The notes beneath the pieces were generated by a model. It was given only the letters and a program-made list of their open reading frames with translations. It searched no databases and was not told the DNA's origin. The translations under genes and the position numbers were made by a program. A stretch of 64,000 nt of DNA from Dialister pneumosintes (GTDB lineage: Bacteria; Bacillota; Negativicutes; Veillonellales; Dialisteraceae). Position 1 is the stretch's first letter. Each line of letters opens with the position of its first letter. The stretch is taken from assembly GCF_001717505.1 (NCBI RefSeq), contig NZ_CP017037.1:659001-723000 (forward strand). The letters run 5' to 3'. Shown in pieces: positions 1 to 8,904 of this stretch.

Positions 1-524
1 AACTTTTTCTTTTCATTACCATCCTGTCCACTAGTAGGCTCATCTAAAATCAAATATTTAATATCCATAGCAATAGCAGATGCAATAGCTACTCTTTGTT
101 GAATTCCTCTACTAAGATTTCTGGGATAAGACTCTTCATAATCCAATAAATCCATAGCATTCATAGCATTTAATACAGTTTCTTCTAATTCTTTGCCCCG
201 CTTTCCTTGTTGGTACGGACCAAATGCTATTTCTTCCTTCACTGTAGGCATAAACATTTGACAATCAGGTTGCTGAAATACATATCCGATAAATCGACTT
301 CTCATCGCAACGCTTTCTTTCGAAATATTTTTATTTTTATAAAAAATCATGCCATTAGACGGTTGTTCAAGTCCTACCAACAATCGCGTTAATGTCGTTT
401 TTCCACTTCCATTTCTCCCGGTTACGGCAATAAGCTCTCCAACATCAAAAGAAGCCGAAATGTCTGACAATACTTGATAACCGCTTGTACCATATTCAAA
501 AGATACATGTTGCATAGTTAACAT
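1..524 (-). CDS. ECF/CbiO-type ABC transporter ATPase, partial (C-terminus outside window)
   Basis: This is the N-terminal ~174 residues of an ABC ATPase cut by the left edge. Visible motifs are a Walker A (TGRNGSGKTT), a Q-loop stretch (YVFQQPDCQ), a signature in the variant form LSRGIQQR, and a Walker B (YLILDEPTSG). The FQQPDxQ pattern is usual for energising subunits of energy-coupling-factor (vitamin or metal) transporters. The ATG at 524 overlaps the stop of the upstream S-component/ATPase gene by 7 bases, with GGAGGA just upstream, so the two are translationally coupled and probably form the ATPase pair of one transporter. The substrate cannot be read from this subunit. The T (EcfT) subunit is expected beyond the left edge, but that is inference. 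Confidence 0.88.
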   Translation of the reverse strand, partial: MLTMQHVSFEYGTSGYQVLSDISASFDVGELIAVTGRNGSGKTTLTRLLVGLEQPSNGMIFYKNKNISKESVAMRSRFIGYVFQQPDCQMFMPTVKEEIAFGPYQQGKRGKELEETVLNAMNAMDLLDYEESYPRNLSRGIQQRVAIASAIAMDIKYLILDEPTSGQDGNEKKK

Positions 525-1999
525 AATTGTCCTCCTTCTAAAGATTGATTGATTGCCTCTTTTGCATCTCTCAAATTAATAAAATCTTTCTTAAAAAAGC
601 ATCCTTGTTTTTCTAATTCTAATTGTGTTTTATAAATAGCAGGAATTGCATTTGTATAAATATTATGCATATCCATATATTGCATAACTGCTATAGGCGT
701 ATCTGTTATAAGTAACTGCCCTTCATGCATTAATGTAAATTTATTTGCATAAGGAAGTACCGCTTCCAAATGATGTTCTGCTACTACTACTGTTAATCCA
801 TTTTCTTTATTAAGTCGTCCTACCAACTCATAGAATTCTACTACCCCCTCCGGATCCATAGCACTTGTAGGTTCATCAAACACTAATACTTCAGGATTCT
901 CTGCCAAGACAGCAGCAATAACTAAACGTTGTTTTTGCCCGCCGGATAATGTAGATATTTTTCGTTTCTCTAAGCCCGATAAACGAACTTTTGCTAAAGC
1001 TTCTTTAGTTCTTCTCCGAATTTCTTCTGCTTTAAATCCATGATTTTCTAAAGCAAATGCCATTTCTTCTTCTACAGTTAATGTAACAATTTGTGCTCCA
1101 TACTCTGCTAAAATAACGCCTACTTTAGAAGCCAAATCAGCAACTCCTACTTGTGTAATGGCTTTACCACCTGTAAAAACCATCCCTTTCATAGTTCCTC
1201 CATAATATTGGGGAATAGCTCCGGCCATTGCCATTAATAAAGAAGTTTTACCTGCACCATTAGCTCCTGTAACAACAATAAAATCACCTTTATTGATGTG
1301 CAAATTAATGTCATGAAGAGCTTCTTTTCCCCCTTCAGGATAGGTATAACTGAAATGTTCTACGCTAATAATTCCAGATTGTTTCTGAACAAGACTCAAT
1401 GCACTATGATCGCTATCCTCAATAAACTTTGAAGAATTATGACTCATATTTTCAAATAAACGTTTAGCCGGAAAATATAAAAAAGGTGTAATAACAGCAT
1501 TCGCAATACCAACCATAAATACAGCAGGTAATATTACAAAAATATAAACATTTGTAGGAATTCCCATAACCAATTTCAATAAACTTACAAAAACAAATCC
1601 GCTAACCAATGTTGCAATAAACCCTGATAAAACAGGTCTCATTTCTATTTTCCCTATAGTAATCGGAGGTACAGCATGCGCAAAAAAACCTGCAACCAAC
1701 GCCCCTGCAAATTCACTGAAAAAGTTTCCATAAGGAAATCCCGCTTTACTAGTAAATACTTCTAATAATGCTGCCACCATACAAATTCCTATACATTGTT
1801 TATAAGATGGTTTAGTTAATAAAATAGCCACACAATAAGCCGCTATCATCCAATTAGGAGTAAATCCTGCTAAAGAAGGAGATACTAAATGTAAAAGAGT
1901 TCCAATTGCCAGCATTAAGGTCGATATTGTAATCCATCTAAATTGCCCCCCTCTTGCTTTAGTAAATGTTAAAGTTGATACATCTTTAATCTGTTGCAT
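518..1999 (-). CDS. ECF transporter S component fused to an ATPase domain
   Basis: The 493-residue protein has two halves. Residues ~15-195 contain about six hydrophobic helices with the short loops of an ECF substrate-binding S component. Residues ~210-490 are a complete ABC ATPase with Walker A (TGANGAGKTS), signature (LSGGQKQRL), Walker B (VLVFDEPTSAMDP) and an H-loop histidine (VVVAEHHLEA). S components are usually separate polypeptides, so the fusion is notable. I start at the ATG at 1999 because GGGAGG precedes it; an in-frame start at 2029 lacks this and lies in the leader terminator. A T-box leader directly upstream implies regulation by an uncharged tRNA, so the substrate is probably an amino acid or precursor, most likely tryptophan (see the leader). 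The exact substrate is inference. Confidence 0.85.
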   Translation of the reverse strand: MQQIKDVSTLTFTKARGGQFRWITISTLMLAIGTLLHLVSPSLAGFTPNWMIAAYCVAILLTKPSYKQCIGICMVAALLEVFTSKAGFPYGNFFSEFAGALVAGFFAHAVPPITIGKIEMRPVLSGFIATLVSGFVFVSLLKLVMGIPTNVYIFVILPAVFMVGIANAVITPFLYFPAKRLFENMSHNSSKFIEDSDHSALSLVQKQSGIISVEHFSYTYPEGGKEALHDINLHINKGDFIVVTGANGAGKTSLLMAMAGAIPQYYGGTMKGMVFTGGKAITQVGVADLASKVGVILAEYGAQIVTLTVEEEMAFALENHGFKAEEIRRRTKEALAKVRLSGLEKRKISTLSGGQKQRLVIAAVLAENPEVLVFDEPTSAMDPEGVVEFYELVGRLNKENGLTVVVAEHHLEAVLPYANKFTLMHEGQLLITDTPIAVMQYMDMHNIYTNAIPAIYKTQLELEKQGCFFKKDFINLRDAKEAINQSLEGGQLC

Positions 2000-2013
2000 A
2001 CGAATTCCTCCCA

Positions 2014-2296
2014 ATAAAAAAACTTCCATCCCTTATATAAAGGGACGAAAGTTTATTCCGCGGTACCACCCAATTTGGCTAAAGCCCAGCTCTACGTACA
2101 GAATTATCGATACGTGCTTTCTTTTAACGGTGAAAGTTCCGGCAACGCCTACTCCGTACAACGTTTTGGGTTGCGCCTCCTGAGTCCATTCATAAAATCA
2201 CTGCATACCGAACTCTCAGTTTCGTCGGCTTCCTGTAATGAGTTTGACTTTATTACTACTCTCATTCAATAGCTTATAATTGATATCTTATAATTT
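2014..2296 (-). promoter_or_regulatory. T-box leader (tRNA-sensing riboswitch) of the ECF transporter
   Basis: The minus-strand RNA carries the T-box core GGGTGGTACCGCGG at 2058-2071, followed by a terminator hairpin with arms at 2021-2034 and 2040-2053 and a U-run at 2014-2020. Stem I is visible: ATAAAGTCA pairs with TGATTTTAT, and an AGTA motif lies opposite GAATGGA. The specifier reads best as UGG (Trp) at 2186-2188, directly after GAA and before A. A one-base shift gives AUG (Met), and GGA (Gly) is a third register. The UGGU of the T-box favours a tRNA with discriminator A, which suits Met better than the usual G73 of tRNA-Trp, so the amino acid is not settled. Confidence 0.93.
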
Positions 2297-2301
2297 TTAT
2301 G

Positions 2302-2331
2302 ATTATAGCATTCACTATTTATAAGTGTCAA
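2302..2331 (-). promoter_or_regulatory. Sigma-A type promoter of the T-box/ECF operon
   Basis: On the minus strand TTGACA (2326-2331) and TATAAT (2302-2307) are separated by 18 bases, with a TG extended -10 (TGCTATAAT). Both hexamers are consensus. It lies just after the etfA stop codon and would start transcription near 2295, exactly at the 5' end of the T-box leader. Confidence 0.85.
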
Positions 2332-2336
2332 GCAAT

Positions 2337-3341
2337 TTATATGCTTCTCTTTTTTAACTCTTTAATAATGGCTGGTAAAAAGTCTTTTAAATTAGACTCT
2401 ACGGAATAATCAGCCATATCCATAATGGGTGCATTTACATTGTTATTAACTGCAACAAGAATATCTGATTTTACTGCACACATATGTTGCATAGCACCAG
2501 AAATACCTAATGCAATATATACTTTAGACGTTACATTATTACCTGTTTGTCCTACTTTATGTTCAGCTGAAATCCACCCTTGATCAATGATAGGACGTGT
2601 AACTCCAATTCCGGCATGTAACATATTAGCTAATTCTTCCACCATATCCCATTCTTGTTTATTTCGAATACCACGTCCGGCAGCAATTACAATTTCTGCA
2701 TCTTTTAATGAATAAGCTTCTTTTTTAGCAGGAATTTTTTCCTTTACTACTACACCAATATCCCCCTCAGACAAAAAAACTGGCACATGAATGACCTCTC
2801 CATGACGAGTATAATCTGGCGAAGGAATTCTAAATGTTCCCGGGCGTATAGTTCCCATCTGCGGTTTATAATTAGGACTTATAATATCTGCAATAATATT
2901 TCCCCCCAAAGCCGGTCTGGACCAAATAATAAGATGAGATTCTTTATCAATAGACAATTCCGTTACATCAGCAGTTACTCCACATACAAGTTCTGCAGCT
3001 ACACGAGGAGCCAAATCTCTCCCACAAGCGGTAGCTGAGAAAATGACCGCACTCGGTTTCTTCTCATCACACAATTTAGAAACTACTTTAGCATATGATT
3101 TGCCATCATAATTCATTAAAAGAGCATGCGCTAATACGTATACCTCATCAGCACCTGATGCAATCAGTAACTGTATGCTTTCATCAGTAACTTTTTCACC
3201 AATAACTACAGCACAAACTCTTTCTTTTAATTCATTAGCTAATAATCTTGCTTGTCCTGTAATTTCTAATGCTTCTTTTCCAATAACCCCATCTAAAGAT
3301 TTCGCAATAATATATATATCTTTATATTCAGAAAACCCCAT
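2337..3341 (-). CDS. etfA: Electron transfer flavoprotein, alpha subunit
   Basis: The 334-residue protein matches EtfA/FixB in length and order. The N-terminal ETF domain begins KDIYIIAKSLDG. The C-terminal FAD-binding domain begins near residue 210 and carries GRGIRNKQEWDMVEELA, GVTRPIIDQGW, VGQTG and IALGISGAMQHM, the family's FAD-contact segments. With EtfB it forms a soluble FAD-containing heterodimer that shuttles electrons between dehydrogenases and quinone oxidoreductases or, in anaerobes, bifurcating enzymes. It follows etfB by 8 bases. No acyl-CoA dehydrogenase or ETF-quinone oxidoreductase is adjacent, so the partner enzyme is not shown here. Confidence 0.96.
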   Translation of the reverse strand: MGFSEYKDIYIIAKSLDGVIGKEALEITGQARLLANELKERVCAVVIGEKVTDESIQLLIASGADEVYVLAHALLMNYDGKSYAKVVSKLCDEKKPSAVIFSATACGRDLAPRVAAELVCGVTADVTELSIDKESHLIIWSRPALGGNIIADIISPNYKPQMGTIRPGTFRIPSPDYTRHGEVIHVPVFLSEGDIGVVVKEKIPAKKEAYSLKDAEIVIAAGRGIRNKQEWDMVEELANMLHAGIGVTRPIIDQGWISAEHKVGQTGNNVTSKVYIALGISGAMQHMCAVKSDILVAVNNNVNAPIMDMADYSVESNLKDFLPAIIKELKKRSI

Positions 3342-3349
3342 AATGCCTC

Positions 3350-4141
3350 CTATATAGCCCGTATTCTCTGCAATGCTTCCACCAAAATTTGTGCCGACTC
3401 TTCTGCCGTTTGTTTTGTAACTCTAATGTTTTCTTTCTTAATAGGCACAACAGGTCGAACTCGTTTAACCTGTGTAGGAGAACCTTTAAGTCCAATGCGA
3501 TTACTATCAACATCTATATCAGAAGCTGTAATAGTATGTATTTCTTTTTCATCTTTTTCTAAAATTCCTTTAATACTTGGATATCTCGGGGAGTTTAATC
3601 CTTTACTCGTAGTGATAAGTCCCGGAAGTTTCATTTCTACCAACTCAGTTCCATTATCCATTTTACGTTCTACAGTAAGTAAATTATCATGTATGCATAA
3701 CTGTCCTATTGCGTTACTGACATTAGGAATATGTAACATGGCTGCCATTTCAGGACCTACTTGTGCAGTATTACTATCAATAGATTCTTGTCCACATAAA
3801 ATCAGATCGAACGGTCCTATTTTTTCAATAGCTTTTACTAAAGTATAACAAGTAGCTAATGTATCTGCGCCGCCAAAAACACGATCTGTTATTAAATATA
3901 ACTCATCAGCCCCCATAGAAGCTGCCTGTCGTAATACAGCAGCTGCTTGAGGTGGTCCCATAGTCATTACCGACACCATTCCACCGTGAATTTCTTTAAG
4001 TTTTAAAGCAGCTTCTAATGCATATAAGTCATAAGGATTCAAAATACTATTTGCATTATTTCTATTTAGTCGTCCTGTTGCTGCATCTACTTCTATCTTA
4101 GATGAATCAACTACCTGCTTTATACACACTAGAAATTTCAT
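3350..4141 (-). CDS. etfB: Electron transfer flavoprotein, beta subunit
   Basis: EtfB/FixA, 263 residues from the ATG at 4141 (MKFLVCIKQVVDSSKIEV), which has AGGGAGGA upstream. An earlier in-frame start at 4159 adds six residues that overlap the ribosome-binding site and is less likely. Conserved features are the nucleotide-binding start, NPYDLYALEAALKLKE, VMTMGPPQAAAVLRQAASMGAD and the signature region DLILCGQESIDSNTAQVGPEMA. EtfB binds the accessory nucleotide (AMP, or FAD in bifurcating forms) and docks the electron donor. It is first of a two-gene etfB-etfA operon and has an untranslated upstream stretch of about 200 bases shared with the divergent amidase gene. Confidence 0.96.
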   Translation of the reverse strand: MKFLVCIKQVVDSSKIEVDAATGRLNRNNANSILNPYDLYALEAALKLKEIHGGMVSVMTMGPPQAAAVLRQAASMGADELYLITDRVFGGADTLATCYTLVKAIEKIGPFDLILCGQESIDSNTAQVGPEMAAMLHIPNVSNAIGQLCIHDNLLTVERKMDNGTELVEMKLPGLITTSKGLNSPRYPSIKGILEKDEKEIHTITASDIDVDSNRIGLKGSPTQVKRVRPVVPIKKENIRVTKQTAEESAQILVEALQRIRAI

Positions 4142-4301
4142 TATGTCCTCCCTATACACTTATTAAGTAAACTATTTTAAATTAAGTATATATGATTTAT
4201 AGGGTATTTTCCACTACACTGCAGTTTTGCTTTATATTGTATTCATCGATATAAACTGTCTCTTCATATGCCATTATTCTGCGTTTATCGTCCACCTATG
4301 T

Positions 4302-4307
4302 TATAAT
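4302..4307 (+). promoter_or_regulatory. Probable extended -10 promoter of the amidase operon
   Basis: TGTTATAAT (TATAAT at 4302-4307) lies 60 bases before the amidase start. The -35 region is weak, so recognition would rest on the TG extension. This fits a gene that diverges from etfBA, but no transcript start is visible. Confidence 0.5.
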
Positions 4308-4366
4308 GTAGTTCCAACAAGAATATAATCGAATCTAAAATGAGTTTATATAAAATGAGGTTTATT

Positions 4367-5491
4367 ATGAAAAAATTCAAACAATGGATAGTGCTTTTCT
4401 TTATACTTTTACTACTTCCTATCGGAATAGCAAAAGCACAAAACAGTACTATTACGGATCTCCGTTGGAAAGCACGTAACGATGGTAATCCCCCCTTTGT
4501 TCGTATAGTCATGGATCTTTCAAACAAAGTACGTGCAGAAGCCTCTCTGGATAAAGAAGGACACCATTTAAAAGTTCTATTAAAAAATACAGATAAAGGT
4601 GCTATTCAAAGTAATTATCAGATGGATCCCAAAACTATAAATTCCATATCAATTGAACAACAAGGTAATGATGTTTGTATTAATGCAGCATTAACACATG
4701 CACATGTAATTTCTTCTTCAGATGTAAAAATTTTCGGATTAAAACCGGATTCAAAAAATAATAAACCGCATCGTATAGTTATTGATATCCCTGCCGTAAG
4801 TGTTAAACCCACTTCTAATACTAAATCTACTAAAGTGGATACTGCAACAGTAACCGCGACAGCGACTATGCCTAAATCCTTTTCGGTAACAGAAAAAGAT
4901 AAAAACGCTTTAAAAGGAAAAACCATCACCATTGATCCGGGGCACGGTGGTTCTGATACCGGCGCCATCGGACACTTAAATGATAAAGAATATTATGAAA
5001 AAGACATTACATTAAGTATCTCGAAAATCTTGCAAGATATGCTAAAATCAGCCGGTGCTAAAGTAATAATGACCAGGACAACAGATAAAGATGTCTATGC
5101 ACCTTTTGCCGATGGAGTTACAGAATTACAAACTCGATGTGATATAGCTAATAAAGCTAAATCTGATGTTTTTATTTGTGTTCATATTGATTCTTTTGTA
5201 AATGAAACGGTAGATGGTACTACTACATACTATTACCCGAAGAGTGATCAAGATTTGTTATTAGCTCATATGATTCATCAATCTACTATTGATAATTTAT
5301 CCATCCCGGATCGTGGTGTACGAAGTAGTGGATTCTATGTCAATATGCATACAACCATGCCATCAATTCTTGTGGAGCTTGGATTTATTTCTAATCCACA
5401 TAGACTTAAAATGTTAACCTCCAACTGGGGGCCGGGCAGTATTGCTAAAAGTTTATATGATGGGCTTGTTAACTATTTTGAAGCAGTATAG
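4367..5491 (+). CDS. N-acetylmuramoyl-L-alanine amidase with AMIN domain
   Basis: A 374-residue exported cell-wall hydrolase. A signal peptide (MKKFKQWIVLFFILLLLPIG...AKA) is followed by an AMIN-like domain (residues ~27-145), a Ser/Thr-rich linker and an Amidase_3 catalytic domain (~185-372). Zinc and catalytic signatures are visible: TIDPGHGGSDTGAIG (His), KDITL (Glu), CVHIDSF (His) and ILVELGFISN (Glu). The enzyme cleaves the bond between muramic acid and L-Ala in peptidoglycan. AmiC-like proteins with AMIN domains act in daughter-cell separation in diderms. The ATG at 4367 is chosen because the signal peptide begins there and TGAGGT lies upstream. It is followed by a GerMN lipoprotein gene, with which it is probably co-transcribed. 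Confidence 0.93.
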   Translation: MKKFKQWIVLFFILLLLPIGIAKAQNSTITDLRWKARNDGNPPFVRIVMDLSNKVRAEASLDKEGHHLKVLLKNTDKGAIQSNYQMDPKTINSISIEQQGNDVCINAALTHAHVISSSDVKIFGLKPDSKNNKPHRIVIDIPAVSVKPTSNTKSTKVDTATVTATATMPKSFSVTEKDKNALKGKTITIDPGHGGSDTGAIGHLNDKEYYEKDITLSISKILQDMLKSAGAKVIMTRTTDKDVYAPFADGVTELQTRCDIANKAKSDVFICVHIDSFVNETVDGTTTYYYPKSDQDLLLAHMIHQSTIDNLSIPDRGVRSSGFYVNMHTTMPSILVELGFISNPHRLKMLTSNWGPGSIAKSLYDGLVNYFEAV

Positions 5492-5521
5492 ATTTAAATA
5501 ATGATTATAAAGGATAACTCT

Positions 5522-6064
5522 ATGAAAAAAATTTACACATGTCTATTAATTGGTCTCTTGGGATTATCTATATATGGATGTGGCCTCCCTCTATCTCAAA
5601 CTAATAACTTATCAAACACATCAAATTCTTTACAAACAACTCCTGCACAACAGGAATCTACACTTATATTCTATCTTCCGAGTGATGACGGCTTACATAT
5701 TATTCCTCATACAATAAAAACAATATCTAAAAATAATACAGCTACAGAAGCATTAAAAGAAATGATTCGTGCAGATAAAAATGCCACATATCCACTTCTT
5801 CCTACAGGTTTAACAATAAATAATGTAACCGTGTCTCAAGGAATTGCTACTGTTGATTTTTCTAGAGAACTAAAAAATCTTAGTAAAGGCTCTACTACAG
5901 AACTACTCTTTATTGCTATGACTGTAAATACACTAACAGAATTCCCTAATATACATGCTGTCACTTTTAGTATTAACGGCACCCCAATTACCTATTTAAA
6001 CGGTCATACAGACTTAACTAAACCATTAAAACGTGATGAATCTTACATTCAAAAGAAAAGTTAA
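5522..6064 (+). CDS. GerMN-domain lipoprotein
   Basis: A 180-residue lipoprotein. It has a short charged start (MKKIYTCLL), a hydrophobic core and a lipobox (LSIYGC, Cys near residue 19), then a low-complexity Ser/Thr/Asn linker. The GerMN domain follows, with LIFYLPSDDGLHIIPHTIK, ATEALKEMIRADK, LLPTGLTINNVTVSQGIATVDFS and a NTLTEFPNIHAVTFSINGTPI tail. GerMN proteins bind or modify cell-wall sites; GerM of Bacillus acts in sporulation, but the domain is widespread in non-sporulating bacteria. Placed directly after an amidase, it probably assists wall remodelling (inference). The ATG at 5522 gives the signal peptide; an in-frame ATG at 5501 would add seven polar residues in front of it. Confidence 0.9.
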   Translation: MKKIYTCLLIGLLGLSIYGCGLPLSQTNNLSNTSNSLQTTPAQQESTLIFYLPSDDGLHIIPHTIKTISKNNTATEALKEMIRADKNATYPLLPTGLTINNVTVSQGIATVDFSRELKNLSKGSTTELLFIAMTVNTLTEFPNIHAVTFSINGTPITYLNGHTDLTKPLKRDESYIQKKS

Positions 6065-6065
6065 C

Positions 6066-6094
6066 AAAAACCCCCTTAATTAAGGGGGTTTTTC
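6066..6094. terminator. Bidirectional Rho-independent terminator
   Basis: The palindrome AACCCCCTTAATTAAGGGGGTT is flanked by an A-run and a T-run, so it can stop transcription from both sides. It sits between the convergent GerMN gene (plus) and smpB (minus). Confidence 0.9.
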
Positions 6095-6106
6095 TGTAAA
6101 TTAATA

Positions 6107-6577
6107 TCAATCAAATTGTTGCTCTTTTAAACGTCTATTAACATCTCGTCTCGAATCACGTTCTGCAATATCACGACGTTTATCATATAATTTTTTACCT
6201 GAAGCAACCGCAATTTCACATTTAATATTACCATGTTTAAAATATAGTTTTAAAGGAATTATAGTATATCCCTTTGTTTGCACAAGACTATGTATTTTAT
6301 TAATTTCTTTCCTGTGCAGTAATAATTTCCTAGTTCTTAATGGATCTTGATTAAATCGATTTCCTTGCTCATAAGGGCTTATATGTGTATTCCATAACCA
6401 TATTTCGCTTCCTTGGATACGCACAAAGCTATCTCGTAAATTAACTCGTCCTTGTCGTATAGACTTAACTTCTGTTCCGGTCAACACAATACCTGCTTCA
6501 TAAGTTTCATGAATAAAGTAATCATGAAATGCTTTTCTGTTTGTAGAAATGGGTGCCCTATTGCCTTTTGCTTTCAT
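6107..6577 (-). CDS. smpB: SsrA (tmRNA)-binding protein
   Basis: 156 residues, standard length for SmpB. It binds tmRNA and delivers it to stalled ribosomes in trans-translation. Family signatures are [34 protein letters not shown], the [14 protein letters not shown] stretch and the basic C-terminus ([19 protein letters not shown]) that occupies the decoding centre. It starts 8 bases after the rnr stop, so rnr and smpB form an operon, a common pairing because RNase R degrades the faulty mRNA and itself is bound by SmpB/tmRNA. The tmRNA gene itself is not in this window. Confidence 0.97.
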   Translation of the reverse strand: MKAKGNRAPISTNRKAFHDYFIHETYEAGIVLTGTEVKSIRQGRVNLRDSFVRIQGSEIWLWNTHISPYEQGNRFNQDPLRTRKLLLHRKEINKIHSLVQTKGYTIIPLKLYFKHGNIKCEIAVASGKKLYDKRRDIAERDSRRDVNRRLKEQQFD

Positions 6578-6585
6578 AAATATTA

Positions 6586-8616
6586 TTACCTTCTTATTCT
6601 AATATATCTTCTCTTTACTTTTTTAGAATGGGGTTTCTTCTTTTTTCTATTACTTTTCTCTAACTGTAAGGGTGAATGTATTTCCCCCATAATAAAATCA
6701 ATTTCATGTTTATCTTTATCTGCTTTTATCAAAGTAACACGTACAGGCATTCCTAAGCTATATTGAACACCATTAAAACGCCCGGTTAGTTGCATAGACT
6801 CTTCATTATATACATACTCATCATCATCCATCGTTGATATATGTACAAGTCCTTCTACACCATTTTCCAACCCTACAAAAACACCAAATTTAGTAACACC
6901 GGTAATATGTGCATCAAATGGTTCTCCTACAAAAGGCTCCATGTATTCTGTCATCTTTAACTCGGTAGTTTCGCGTTCTGCATCTGTAGCATTCTGCTCG
7001 GTCATCGATATATGATCTACAGCTTTCTTTAAAAATTCCATTTGCTTTTCTTGTTCTGATTTTCTTAATTTTTTATATAATAATTGTTTAATTAATCGAT
7101 GTACCAATAAATCAGAATAACGACGAATAGGAGATGTAAAATGTGTATAACAAGAAGATGCAATGCCAAAATGACCTACATTTTCTGTACTATAACAAGC
7201 TTGGGGAAGTGAGCGTAATGCCATCACTTCTATAACAGCTGCAATATCTTTTCCCTTAACAAACTCTAATAACTGTTGCATATCTTTAGGTTTTACATCT
7301 GCAGGAATCTTGATATTTATACCTAAAACATTAATCATCTGTCTCAATATATCTAACTTTTCTTGATTCGGTTGATCATGTACTCGATATACAGCGGTAA
7401 AATTTTCTCTGGTAATAAAGGATGCTACCGTTTCATTAGCTGCAATCATTGCATCTTCAATCATTCGTTCAGCTTCTCCACGTTCTCTCTTTATAATACG
7501 TAAAGGAGCCCCTTTTTCATCAAGAGCTACTTTATATTCAGGAAAATCAAAAGCAAGTGCCCCCCTACCTTCCCTTTGTTTACGAAGTAAGTGAGTACAT
7601 TCTTTAAATACTGTTAACATAGGTAAAAATTTTTGTAACCCGTCAGACACAATCCCCTCATCAAAAGCTTGATTAATTTCAGGGTAGGTGCAGCGACGTG
7701 CCACTTTTATAATAGAAGGAGTAATTTTTTCTAAAGTTACTATACCATTCGGATCTACATCCATGATACATGATATGGCATAACGTTCTTTTCCTTCATT
7801 TAAACTACACAAATCATTAGAAAGTTCAAACGGTAACATAGGAATAACTCGATCTGCTAAATATACACTATTTCCTCGCTGATAGGCCTCTTTATCTAAA
7901 GCAGACCTTGGTTTTACATATCTGCTTACATCTGCAATATGTACACCTAGTCTATAATGTCCATTATCTTTTAATTCACAATAAATAGCATCATCTAAAT
8001 CTTTAGAGTCAGAACCGTCAATAGTCACTAATTCCTGTACTCTAAAATCTGCCATATTTTTTTCTAAAAATATATCTTGACACAATGCAGCAGCCTCTTT
8101 CATAACATCGGTATTAAACACATGTGGTATTTTATGCTGAGCTACAATAATGTCAATATCCAGCCCTTTATCACCTTTGTAACCAATAATTTCTATGATT
8201 TTACCTTCCGCATTAGTATATCTTCCCGGCCACTTAGTTACTTCAACTACAACCCTAGCACCGGTTACTGCCTGACATTCTTGCCCGGACGGAATTTCGA
8301 TAAGCATATTAATTTTTTCATCAACAGGAATCACTTCTCCACCATATCGGGTCATTTCATACGTACCTACCACAGTCGTATTAGCACGTGTAATCACATG
8401 TATAATTCGACCTTCCGTACTATGACGACCGGTTTTACTTTTCATAATTTCTACTTCAACGATATCATTATTAACAGCACTACCGGCATCTTTTTCTGCA
8501 ATATAAATATCTTCATATTTTTCATCTGTCAATACGAAACCAAAACGATTTCCATATGCTTTATAAGTACCTTGAAGAATGGTTCCCGGTTTATATGTTA
8601 ATAATTTTTCTAGCAT
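6586..8616 (-). CDS. rnr: Ribonuclease R (3'-5' exoribonuclease)
   Basis: 676 residues. An OB-type cold-shock region (from residue ~10, [17 protein letters not shown]) precedes the RNB catalytic domain (~185-560), with the magnesium-binding aspartates in [17 protein letters not shown] and a later [13 protein letters not shown] motif. An S1 domain ([20 protein letters not shown]) and a Lys/Arg-rich tail end the protein. It is a little shorter than E. coli RNase R because the N-terminal helix-turn-helix segment is reduced, as in many Firmicutes. It degrades structured RNA and works with SmpB/tmRNA. AGGAGA precedes the ATG, and a terminator lies upstream, so it likely has its own promoter or gets read-through from secG. 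Confidence 0.96.
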   Translation of the reverse strand: MLEKLLTYKPGTILQGTYKAYGNRFGFVLTDEKYEDIYIAEKDAGSAVNNDIVEVEIMKSKTGRHSTEGRIIHVITRANTTVVGTYEMTRYGGEVIPVDEKINMLIEIPSGQECQAVTGARVVVEVTKWPGRYTNAEGKIIEIIGYKGDKGLDIDIIVAQHKIPHVFNTDVMKEAAALCQDIFLEKNMADFRVQELVTIDGSDSKDLDDAIYCELKDNGHYRLGVHIADVSRYVKPRSALDKEAYQRGNSVYLADRVIPMLPFELSNDLCSLNEGKERYAISCIMDVDPNGIVTLEKITPSIIKVARRCTYPEINQAFDEGIVSDGLQKFLPMLTVFKECTHLLRKQREGRGALAFDFPEYKVALDEKGAPLRIIKRERGEAERMIEDAMIAANETVASFITRENFTAVYRVHDQPNQEKLDILRQMINVLGINIKIPADVKPKDMQQLLEFVKGKDIAAVIEVMALRSLPQACYSTENVGHFGIASSCYTHFTSPIRRYSDLLVHRLIKQLLYKKLRKSEQEKQMEFLKKAVDHISMTEQNATDAERETTELKMTEYMEPFVGEPFDAHITGVTKFGVFVGLENGVEGLVHISTMDDDEYVYNEESMQLTGRFNGVQYSLGMPVRVTLIKADKDKHEIDFIMGEIHSPLQLEKSNRKKKKPHSKKVKRRYIRIRR

Positions 8617-8630
8617 TTTATTCTCCTATA

Positions 8631-8656
8631 TAAAAAGACTTGCCTCAGCAAGCCTC
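8631..8656 (-). terminator. Rho-independent terminator after secG
   Basis: On the minus strand AGGCTTGC-TGAG-GCAAGTCT is followed by TTTTTA. It lies between secG and rnr and would separate them or attenuate read-through. Confidence 0.85.
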
Positions 8657-8667
8657 TTTCCCCTACA

Positions 8668-8904
8668 TTAGAATGTATTCATATATCTGCCTAATACAAG
8701 GCACAAAATTGCGAATAAAACTCCGCAAACCATTGTTATTTTCGATAAAACTACATCCTTACCACGAGTTCTTCCACTCATATTTGCATTAGTTCCGCCA
8801 CCAATAGCAGAACCCATTCCCGGAGTCTTTTCCTCTTGGGATACCACAGCAAGAATAATAATAATTGAAAGAATTAATAATAAAGAAACAAGTACAATTT
8901 TCAC
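8668..8904 (-). CDS. secG: Preprotein translocase subunit SecG
   Basis: 78 residues with the two-helix layout of SecG: an N-terminal helix (residues 2-23), a Gly-rich cytoplasmic loop (GMGSAIGGGTNANMSGRTRGKD, residues ~31-52) and a second helix (~54-74) with the typical KITMVCGVLFAILCLVLG. SecG assists SecYE in protein export. The start has a GGAGGG ribosome-binding site 7-8 bases upstream. A strong promoter lies upstream and a terminator downstream, so it appears monocistronic. SecG upstream of rnr and smpB is the usual Firmicute order. Confidence 0.93.
   Translation of the reverse strand: MKIVLVSLLLILSIIIILAVVSQEEKTPGMGSAIGGGTNANMSGRTRGKDVVLSKITMVCGVLFAILCLVLGRYMNTF

Noticed and set aside
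207-392. Short plus-strand frame
   Set aside because: Antisense to the ABC ATPase with Walker motifs; no coding signs of its own.
2075-2272. Plus-strand reading frame in the T-box leader
   Set aside because: It runs antisense through conserved T-box stem I and has no ribosome-binding site; the RNA structure explains the sequence.
5522-6064. Evidence for sporulation from GerMN and SpoIVB-like domains
   Set aside because: Both families occur in non-sporulating bacteria, and no spore-specific sigma factors, coat or cortex genes are in the window.
8077-8601. 174-codon plus-strand frame opposite rnr
   Set aside because: It lies wholly inside rnr, in the antisense of a well-conserved protein, and its composition (Phe, Ser, Asn, Thr-rich) is that of an antisense shadow.
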